Source: Lenzites betulinus (Eukaryota > Basidiomycota > Agaricomycetes > Polyporales > Polyporaceae). From it: a stretch of DNA of 64,000 nt. The position numbers were made by a program, and so were the translations under genes. The stretch covers positions 62,001 through 126,000 of the forward strand of contig JABYQU010000025.1 of the NCBI GenBank assembly GCA_022264855.1, given 5' to 3'. Positions 55,814-64,000 of the stretch are shown here, in pieces. Below the pieces are notes generated by a model that was not told where the DNA came from, made no database searches, and worked only from the letters and a program-made list of their open reading frames with translations. Position 1 is the first letter of the stretch. Every line of letters begins with the position of its first letter.

Positions 55814-58800
55814 ATGTCTGGGACGCATCTTGTTGAAAATGCGCAGGACGCTGGCGCTCAATCTTCGACACACGCCGCCGAGGACTACGCTGCCTCGCTG
55901 AGGGCCGCCGCTTTGATGACATTGAAATCGAAGCGGCGCAAGGCCCCTGTGGTCAAGGTCGAGCCAGCCCCTGCTACTCGTTCAATCGCTGCGCCGCCAT
56001 CGATAGAGCTCGATTACGGCCAGGAGGATGCCATGGGATCCTCATCTATCGCTTCATCCCCTGCTGTTGCGCCCGCCAAAGTAGCCGCACACCTCACTCA
56101 AGAGCCAGAACCCATGGATATAGATGATAGTCCCGGCCGGGAAGAGGGGGAGATCAGCGATTCAGAGGTCTCACCTCCGCCACCTCAAATGAAGCTTGAG
56201 CCCCAATCTCCTGTGCTCGAGAAGAGAACTTTGACGACGTCGCCAAAGCCCTCTGCGTCGTCTACCTCGACAGCTGTTCCCCCCCTTTCCCTTGCTCAGC
56301 CACTTCTACCTCATGAGTCCTTCGAATCGCTCGTGGCGCCAGCGCTTGTCGATGAGAATCACGCCAGGCCCGGTCTCGCCAGTAAGTGTTTGACAAGCAC
56401 TATAAACTTCGCACACTCACGCAGAAGGCTTCTAGTGACACAAGCGCAATATGAAACCGCGAAAGACATTGTACTCGACCTATTGGGCTGGGGCGTACCT
56501 CCGGAATATCTCGTGGGCTGTGGTCTCAGCCGCGAGATTGTCTACTATGTTTTCATCGAGCTTAATCTCCGGCTGCCTTCCAATCTTGACACCACTGGCC
56601 TGCCACCGGTATCGACCTCTCAGCCTGCGGTTTCACAGGCTTCGTCCTCTACGGCGGCCCTTCGACCCAGCCTCTCCCATCCTAGTCTCCCTCCCAAACC
56701 TCAGCTCTCCGTGGGGACAGTCTCCGATATGGATGATACTCGGTCTCTGTCTGCTACGGCCGCTCCATTCATTCCTGCCAGTTCGGAGCCTGTACCCCCT
56801 AATATGGTGTCGTCCTCAAACACGAGTCTCCACGACATGGAGCAACAGCGTAGGCAGGAGCTATTGGCACGTAAAGCAGTATTAGCATCCAGAAAGTTGA
56901 AGCAGAAAGTCGCGGCTTCGTCGATTTCTAGTTCACGGCCAGCCGAGTTTTCCTCTGTCAAGGATGTCCCGATGGTTCCGACCAAAGTTGTAGACGACTT
57001 CCTCCAGAGCATCGAGCCGGTCACCACTGGCACTGCTAGTGGCAGCGTTATAGCGGCGCCTTACACTCCATCTTCACCTGCCCCTTCTCGGAGTCTATAC
57101 GATATGGACATGGACGACGTTCCGGGCTTGACTACTGGGCCCGACCTTATCACTGAGTATACCCCACTCTCTCGACCTCCACCTGCTAGGTCTGGCTCAA
57201 TGTCGACTGTGACAACTCCTCGATCTCCTGGTGTTCCGCAGTCTGCAGTCCCATCCACTTCCGAGCGCCCGTTCCATCCACCACCTTCGCGAACGCTGAG
57301 CATCAACACCACGCCATTGTCTTATGGTGGCGGCGAAGACGACATGGACGCGATTCCGGGCTTGTTCCAGTCCCAGGCCACTCCCGACGACGACGACAAG
57401 CCGCCTGCTGCTCGACGGGGCACCAAGCGACCTGTGGCCGCCGATTTCGTCGACATGGAACCAGGACCTCCGAAACCATACACGAAGGGCCCGCCTGACT
57501 ACTTCCGGGCGAATATACGCAGGAAGACAACAGCCGGATTTGCGGGGTTGACCCAACGACGATGCGTAATCGACGTGAGCGACAGTGAAGATGATGAACA
57601 CGACCCGGTACGGGGCGGTGACTTTCCTATGCGCACCGATTCTCGTGCGTCCAAGGTAGTCACACCTCAGCTCACCGCTGCTCCGACGCCACGGGGACAG
57701 TCGCCAGGAATCCCGCCCGCCCCGACGCCTTCTGTACTGCAAGAGAAGGAAGAGGCGATTCGGAAGATGCGAGAGCTCATTGCTCAGCGAGAACAGAGTC
57801 GCAAGAAGAAGATCCCAGTTGTCAGTGTCACTAAATACTTGGCATTACTCATCACTCATACTTTCATAGCCCTCGCGGTCGACACCACCTTCTTCGAGCA
57901 CAACTAACAATGGTGTTGTCGCAATCAAGCAGGAGGATGACGATTCGGCTGGGATGCACTCTTCCGACCCGTCTCGGAGTACATCATCCGCGACACCTGA
58001 TCCTACAATGGGTGGCCGCTTGTACGACTCTCAGGATGAGCGATCCGTCGTCGATGCGCTTCTCACGCATGGTATGCTGCTCTCGTCATACGATATGTCC
58101 TGTGAACATTTATCTTCGCAGATACAGGCCAGAACGGCATGGTTTCTCTGCCTGATTCAGCCTCAGGAAGTTCCCCGACAACCCCAATTGGTTCTCCCTT
58201 CCCTCCCCCTCCCCCTCCGCGCACTTGATCTAACGCGCTCTCGATAGACGTAACTTCGCAGACCCTAGAACATTCTACTACCGGCGACAAAGGCAAGTTG
58301 CGCTCATCAGTTACTTCCTGCTTGATTCGTCCTTCCTCATACCGCGTACCACTCATACCCACACGGTTGGCTTCCTGCATCTTCGGCGCTCGCATCATCG
58401 ACCCCATCGCCTCCGACGCCTATGGTGTTGCAACGGTAATAGTTCTTACAGATGAAGCACGACACGAATTAGTGGCAAGGATCCTTTCTCTTTGCATGCC
58501 GCAATGTCTGCGGCCTCACGTTCTGTGATTAACGCCTTTTCTTTTCTTTTTTCACCATTGGTCATGTCGCTTCCTTCATCCTTTGCGATGTTGCATTCCC
58601 TTCCATCCTTTTCGTATATTTTCCCTCACAGATCTCTGAAGTGCATCGTGAACAAGGCCCACACGACGCAGAAGTCGACGTCGTTGGCTCTTATACAGAG
58701 ACGTCGGCTGAGGTACGTACCATCATATTTTCTCTTGGACTGCGGGTATCCGCTGGAGGAGACACCGTCGTATGTGCCTTGGCTCATATATATTTCCAGG

Positions 58801-59401
58801 TCGAGTTAGACGCACAGATTATCAATGCTCCACAAGCACAACAGCCGCCAGCATTTGCATCTTACCACTCTCTTTTAGATCACCACCCACTATTGCGTGA
58901 ACGCTCACTGCAAGAGAGCTCCCCACAATTGCCCACAGAACCTGATCGACATGGGACATCGTCAAACGCAAACTTACACTTTACGCTAAACCTGGAACCC
59001 CTCAAGCAAAAGTCGGTGCTGAAGTATTTGTCTAGCGGCTCAGGTCGAATCTGCCAGTATGAGGTTCCAGGTGGTGGAGAATGTCGTGATCAGAACTGCG
59101 AAGACGTTCACTTGTCCCGAATGTCCAGTGTGGAGCCTAGTGGTATGTCCGTCATCTACACGTTCCAGTCCGCTGACCCCTACATAACTCTACTATCCCC
59201 CATCGCCTGTATCTCTCCACTCATCGCTTTCCCCCTAAAGCCGAGGATACCGCGCAGTACCTATGCACTTCCGTTCCCGCTGGACCACGATATGGCGTCA
59301 AGGCATTCCGGGACGCGCTTGATGTTGCACGGCTACGCCATCCGACGATGCCCTTCGACGCACGCGTTCAAGAGGCCTTAACGTCCCTAGGACTGCGATA
59401 A
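55814..59401 (+). CDS. Red1/ZFC3H1-like zinc-finger protein (RNA surveillance scaffold)
   Basis: Clear exons are 55814-56381, 56436-57820, 57870-58071, 58122-58190, 58248 to about 58290, then 58632-58712, 58800-59142 and 59241-59401. The long Ser/Pro-rich N-terminal region has PMDIDDSPGREEGEISDSE, followed by QYETAKDIVLDLLGWGVPPEYLV and GLSREIVYYVFIELNLRLP. The end carries the zinc finger ICQYEVPGGGECRDQNCEDVHL (C-x8-C-x4-C-x3-H), of the zf-C3H1 type in fission yeast Red1 and human ZFC3H1, then FDARVQEALTSLGLR. Those proteins scaffold Mtr4-type helicases for nuclear RNA decay. The intron between 58290 and 58632 could not be fixed; it may start with a GC donor (GCAAGT) or contain a further exon. 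Assignment rests on the finger and general layout. Confidence 0.7.
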
Positions 59402-60016
59402 CAAGCCGGCCCAGTCCGCGTCAACACGCAGACGCAGCCCCAAGCGCACCACCCCGCCGACCTCGTCAGAGCAGGAAGGGTGAAGACGATCATGGAGATC
59501 GCACTGAAGAGCGCGATGCGCCACCGGTCGGACCGCGCGGGAGGGGCGTCCGGCCGGCAGAGACGAACGGAGCGGCGTCGGCGTCGATCCCCACGGCTCG
59601 AGGGGCGGTCCGAGAGCGGATCGGCCTGTGAGCTGCGGCGCTCGACGCGGGAGGTGGATGTATACCTGTGCAGACGTGTAACGATGGATGATGGTGTTTT
59701 CGACTCGGTGCACTCCCGCGCCCGCCCGCCCGAGTGTTGTCGTTCGAAGTCCAGTGTTCCCGGTGCGGTAGCGTAGTATATAGTTTGTCTACCTTGTTGC
59801 ATATGTCCCACAATTGTATTCTGCCGCATGGCTTCTTTTTCTCGAATTTCTCCGTGTGCGTGAGCGCGAACATGGACATCATAACGCGAAGATGAACAGG
59901 AAACAAATGGTATCTTCGTCAGGTCGTGCGGTATGTAAATTGTACATCGTGATCGTAAGCAGAGTTCGTTGGACAAAAGCAATGAGGAGAAGCAGAAGGT
60001 CCGAAGATGTCTGCGG
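59402..60016. other. Convergent intergenic space
   Basis: Between the 3' ends of the zinc-finger gene (+) and the Kre9-like gene (-). Minus-strand ORFs seen here are open by chance; no motif. Confidence 0.55.
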
Positions 60017-61018
60017 TCAGAGAAGAACCTGCGCGAACAATAATGCGCACAGGGCGCCCCACAGATGGACCGGGACAATAGCGCCTCGCTGTGCACCCGA
60101 CGTTCCTGGAGCCGCACTTGGACTTGGGCTCGCAGAGGAAAGCGATGTCGCAGCAGCATCTCCGCCCGCTGATAGCCCAGAACCACTCTGGGAAACAGAT
60201 GCGGATGGCGATGGGGTGGCGGGCGCCGTCGCACTGGCACTGGCATTGGAAACCGCGGATGGAGCAGAGCTGGTGGGAACCGCAGAGGGTGATGCCGGGC
60301 CATCAGTGGTTGATGGGCCGGCTTGGCTCGTGGCTGGGAGAGGCTGAGTACTTGGGGTCGCGGCGACGCTCGAGGGGACACTGGAGGGGACAGGTACCGA
60401 GGGGGCCGCGGACGAGGAGGAGTCGGTGCCGACGATCGTGAACAGAGGGCTGATGTCGCCCGAGCTACCGAACACTATATACAAAGATAAGTTCGACATT
60501 GTAGCATGGAAGGCACATGCGGAGGGACACGTACGGCACACGATGTAGTTCTTTCCAGAGGGCACCGTAGGGACGGTGAGGGTCGCGTTCCCACCTATGA
60601 TGGGAACGTTCGTTACGAGTGGACTGTCTACAGCCACACTGATTAGCTTGTGGAAGCGGCGCGAGACGGCAGGGGAGGAAGGGCGGACGTACCGACCATG
60701 AGGTGTTCATTCCCGTCCGAAGTAAGCGTGCCGAGGAGAATGCTCGCGAGCGGGTTCGACGGCGGGGCGCCATTTAGCGCAGAGACGTCCCTACGAGATG
60801 TCCGTAGGCAACTGGAACGCTACATCAGGAGCGGGAGGCGGGGCGTACCAGGTCACTGTTTGTACCTCTCCGGTCTTCCACACTGTTTGCGCGGTTGGGT
60901 TCGTGATGGGCGGGGAGACGGCATCACGGTTGCCCAGATAGACTGGCTTCGCGCGCGAGGCACTGACGGCGAAGGCGAGCACCAGCGATGCGGCGTGCAT
61001 GAAGTGGGAGAACATCAT
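60017..61018 (-). CDS. Kre9/KNH-like Ser/Thr-rich GPI-anchored wall protein
   Basis: Exons 61018-60849, 60790-60693, 60627-60535 and 60474-60017 give 272 residues. A signal peptide (FMHAASLVLAFAVSASRA) is followed by the Ig-like domain: AVSPPITNPTAQTVWKTGEVQTVTW, SNPLASILLGTLTSDGN, IIGGNATLTVPTVPSGKNYIV and LFGSSGDISPLFTIV. This is the Kre9/KNH pattern. After it come about 130 residues of Ser/Thr/Ala/Pro and a hydrophobic end VHLWGALCALLFAQVLL, a typical GPI-anchor signal. Such proteins sit in the wall and influence beta-1,6-glucan or adhesion. Exons 2 and 3 (98 and 93 nt) have exactly the lengths of the paralogue at 61895-62535. TATATA on the minus strand near 61055 gives a very short leader. 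Confidence 0.88.
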
Positions 61019-61894
61019 GATACGACCAAGGAGAACTCGCTCAAGCAGTTGAGGTATATAAGCTCTGGCGTTACTTCGGCTTCAACGGGTGCGGCGTGTT
61101 GAACGTGAGGTCGTGGACGTAGACCGGGTCGTGGTGAACTCGAGAAGCCGCGAGGTTGGGTGAGATCCGGGGTGAACTGGACTCAAGCTGGCTTCAACGC
61201 ACAGGGTCCCGAGATGCGGTGGACGTCGCGGTCAAGTGCAAGCCGAACATCGTCGAGGACGCCGGGGTTGATATATATCATGCTGACAGCGGTCAGGGGA
61301 TGGCTTCTGCTGCCGAGTCCCGACGGTAAGAGCGTGTGAGCATGCTAGATAAGGCGGGACACATACCTCTGATGGCTGGTATACGCGTGGCCATCATGTC
61401 CCTGCTAAGTTCCAACTATTTCCTTTACGAGGTCCGATAGGCACAGTGCTCGACATGTCTATAGAGCACCTTGCGTGGTAGATAGTCCGAGAGACAGAAT
61501 AACGGCTGTGATATTCTACGCGCAGGTGGTAGGGAGGAGCAAGTCGTGTTGGTCTGCTGAGCTCGATCGCCCGATTGATTACTGATGCGCTTACTTCCGG
61601 AACTGACCGTCTATTAATGCCCTGATGATCTCAAGCGGAAGAGTCCCCAAGCTTAAGACGGGTGCACCCTTTCTAAGAGTTAAGATGTTCTGGGGGGAAA
61701 CTGTTTATGCGTGCGATGTCGTGGCCTGGTGTGTAAGCAAGATCTGTGCAGGTGCATGCTCAAATTTCGCATAAATAAACATTTGAGTATACAGGCATTC
61801 CGGTTGTCCAAAGTTCGAGATACGGCTGGTTAGCATTAGCAAATCACTCGACTTTCTCGCAAAGCGAGGGTGCCCCCGAGACACGGTAGGACGG
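61019..61894. other. Spacer between Kre9-like paralogues
   Basis: Promoter of the left paralogue and 3' flank of the right one; no gene seen. Confidence 0.5.
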
Positions 61895-62535
61895 TTAGGC
61901 GTGATGGACGAGCTTTCCGTCCCCAGGCGAAAGCAGCGCCAACTGGTGCGGGGAGGCACTACTGTCGGAGTCTGCTCCCACAATCATGAAAGGGGGACTG
62001 ATATCGCGGGTGCTTCCAAACACTAAAGAAAGTCAACATTTATAACAGTGACTGCAGAGAGGAAGCGTGCATACCGCATAGAATGTAGTTACCGCCCGAT
62101 GGTAGAGAGGGGACTGTCACATTAACAGCCCCACTTAGGATGGGGAAACCGGATGCCAGAGGCGTTTCTGCGGAGGCGGTTCAGTGATCAGGTCATCATA
62201 ATAAAAAGCCACTTATGCACATACCGAACATGAGCCTCATTTTCCCATCTTCAGCAATGGTGCCCAGAATTATCTGGGCCGCAGGATTCGACGGACGAGC
62301 ACCCTGCAAAGCTGCGACATCCCTATATACAAGGACTGTCAGTTTGGCTACATCACGACGGTAAGAGGGCGCACCAGGTGATCGTCTGTGTCTCCCCTAC
62401 CATCCACACTGTGCCCGCCGTCGGTTTGGTGATCGGAGGCGCCACGGAGTCGCGACGAAGCATGTGGTTGTATATAGGGTTCGCGAACGACGGGACGATC
62501 GCGCACAGCGCAAAGATCATAGACAGGGTACGCAT
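61895..62535 (-). CDS. Kre9/KNH-like secreted protein without GPI tail
   Basis: Exons 62535-62375, 62322-62225, 62167-62075 and 62022-61895 give 159 residues. Signal peptide MRTLSMIFALCAIVPSFANP, then VAPPITKPTAGTVWMVGETQTITW, SNPAAQIILGTIAEDG, FPILSGAVNVTVPSLPSGGNYIL and VFGSTRDISPPFMIVGAD, closely matching the neighbour. The Ser/Thr-rich stalk and the hydrophobic GPI signal are absent: the frame stops soon after the domain at SPGDGKLVHHA. Either it is a soluble secreted form, or a stop codon has truncated the tail. Downstream sequence shows no leftover Ser/Thr stretch in frame, which favours a real short form or an old loss. Confidence 0.78.
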
Positions 62536-63954
62536 CCTGGAAGTGTCCTGGAAGGCGGTATGAATGATCTCCAAAGGGCGCGCTGCGCGAGGTGTCGAAG
62601 GAAATGAGGGGAGGGAAGAAAAGGGAAAGCGAAGTGGGGGAGCACACCCCGGCCGAGCGAGCCTTTATCCCACCATTTCAGCGGTAGACAGAACTCAAAC
62701 TTAGGTACAGCGTGGAAGATATGTGTATCTAGTGTTAGAGAAGCTGTGACAGACGCCGTTTCTCACAGCCAGCGAGTCAATGTGGCCGATATCTCTGGGT
62801 CTACCGCTCACACGTTCGATAGATTCCAAAGAGCGCCACGCCGCGCCGACGAAGATGTTCCAGGGGTAGTAGGTTGAGTTCCCATCAAATAATAAGGATG
62901 TCTTCATATATCCGAGGAGCCATGCAAGCCTTCAAGTACAGGTGGCCGGCGCGATCTCCTGCAAGGTTAAGCACCTGTTGGTCAAATCGTTTTCATGTCA
63001 TGATGAAACCAACGACACAATCATGAGCGTACCGTAAATGACAGGTTTATTTGAAGACAAGTGCCGGAACATGAACTCACTCGTTGGGCTGTGTATACGG
63101 AACGCCAGAGGTCCGAGGATGGGTGTAAGATATCAAGAGCAGTCAGGCGCTTGTGGTGCCTTACGGGCGGCTTTACCAGCAGGAACCACCATGTCTCCCC
63201 CTCCAAGTCCGACTTCCCTCTGAATCCGAGCCTGCTCTCGTATGACGTCTGGACATTTTCAGTGCGGTGATTTGATCTCTGAGCTAGTATGTGTCCATAT
63301 TCCTCACGGTATCGCTCTCAAGCTTTAGCAAAGCTCAATCCACTCGGGTCGGTATCTTACGCATGTGGCCGCATCGCATTCACTCTCGCTCTCACAAACG
63401 CATATCGTCTCCATGCACTCCCTATCTCAGTCAACAGCGTTGGTAATAAACAATCGGAATCAACGTCTCAAGCTGTTGGATACGGATGTTGGTTCGGCTC
63501 AGGTCCCAGGCTCTCATCTCGCGATATCTTGAGAAGCACATCTAGCAAGTGGTTTCTGCCATTGACACTCGTAGTTCGCAGAATGCACAGTTCGGACCCA
63601 GCAGTTTACCCGAATGTAAATTCTCGTGCGATAATGGTATCCCAGACAATGATTGCATCCATCCACTCCTGCTTATTTCTTGACTTAGAAAGACAAGTCG
63701 GACGGTTGGATCCGTTACGATTCGGTCCAGCAGTTGTCGGGCATATTCAACAGAGTTTGGTTGCAGCTGACACTGTCAGCATTAATTGTGACAGGCCCCA
63801 TACCAGCCATAGTAGCTGACTCTGTCAGCGTACGCCGCACGCCAGCCTCACGAGCTATATCCCTGGCTCGGCCGGATGCCCTTGTTCCTTTGTCTCTCTT
63901 TCTTCCTGCGCACCACTACACGTCGCTCGCTCAAGACACTCGACATTCCCCGCC
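62536..63954. other. Intergenic, 1.4 kb
   Basis: No supported gene. A minus-strand ORF (62907-62701) with NSTYYPWNIFVGAAWRSLE looks protein-like but has no neighbours to splice to and no family I know. Two near-identical 15-bp palindromes lie at 63766-63780 and 63815-63829. Confidence 0.45.
63766..63829. promoter_or_regulatory. Pair of 15-bp palindromes GCTGACWCTGTCAGC
   Basis: GCTGACACTGTCAGC at 63766-63780 and GCTGACTCTGTCAGC at 63815-63829 are identical but for the central base and spaced 49 bp start to start. They lie 125-190 bp before a possible start codon at 63955. Their dyad symmetry suggests a dimeric transcription factor site; this is inference. Confidence 0.45.
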
Positions 63955-64000
63955 ATGTTGGTCCATGCTCCCCCAAGGTCTACCGCCAGCATCTATTCCC
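63955..64000 (+). CDS. Possible start of a gene running off the right edge
   Basis: ATG in the context CCCCGCCATGTTGG follows a CT-rich leader (TTGTTCCTTTGTCTCTCTTTC) like those before other genes here. The visible frame is MLVHAPPRSTASIYS. Too short to assign. Confidence 0.35.
   Translation, partial: MLVHAPPRSTASIYS

Noticed and set aside
1..64000. CRISPR arrays, operons, ribosome binding sites
   Set aside because: The window is eukaryotic; no regularly spaced repeats were seen and all supported genes are spliced or monocistronic.

Overview
The window is nuclear DNA of a filamentous basidiomycete, most likely an Agaricomycete. Genes are densely interrupted by 45-65 bp GT-AG introns. The products read out by splicing (Vps45, Erv46, Cdc37, Mrt4, deoxyhypusine hydroxylase, an Mcm1-type MADS protein) are eukaryotic housekeeping proteins. 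They sit among typical basidiomycete families: a DUF6534 membrane protein, F-box proteins, a multi-intron P450, CmcJ/NvfI-like oxidoreductases and Kre9/KNH-like wall proteins. GC is high, so long spurious ORFs occur on both strands. Exon models below were made by hand from reading-frame continuity, splice sites and recalled family resemblance; no database search was run.

Layout. 0-11 kb: 3' part of an OGFr-domain gene, a GSKIP-domain gene (-), VPS45 (+), ERV46 (+), a cytochrome P450 (+) and a tRNA-Gly(GCC). 11-21.8 kb: a DUF6534 membrane protein (-) with an apparent 1-nt frameshift, a gene-poor gap, two tandem F-box paralogues (+), deoxyhypusine hydroxylase (-) and MRT4 (+). 21.9-29.3 kb: two CmcJ-like paralogues, divergent, bracketing a small secreted-peptide gene (-) and an alpha/gamma-adaptin-binding (p34/AAGAB-like) gene (+). 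29.3-37.9 kb: mostly non-coding, with two tandem copies of the peptide-gene unit. 37.9-39.2 kb: MADS-box gene (-). 39.2-45.1 kb: GC-rich, no supported gene. 45-51.3 kb: a 14-exon methyltransferase-like gene (-) and CDC37 (-). 53-59.4 kb: a secreted double-psi-barrel protein, a histidine-phosphatase/phosphoglycerate-mutase family gene and a Red1/ZFC3H1-like zinc-finger gene (all +). 60-62.6 kb: two tandem Kre9/KNH-like secreted proteins (-). A possible new gene begins near the right edge.

The most unusual structure is a four-member dispersed unit of about 0.3-1.4 kb (4.7, 24.0-25.5, 33.9-35.0 and 35.0-36.3 kb). Three copies hold a TATA-driven gene for a 59-residue secreted two-cysteine peptide (one copy frameshifted), next to an exon-like block starting MDSAPPGPY. 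One copy also carries a truncated 5' end of the neighbouring p34 gene, so the duplication spread from (or through) the p34 locus. The two full-length peptide ORFs differ at 1 of 180 positions while their flanks differ more, which hints at selection on the peptide.
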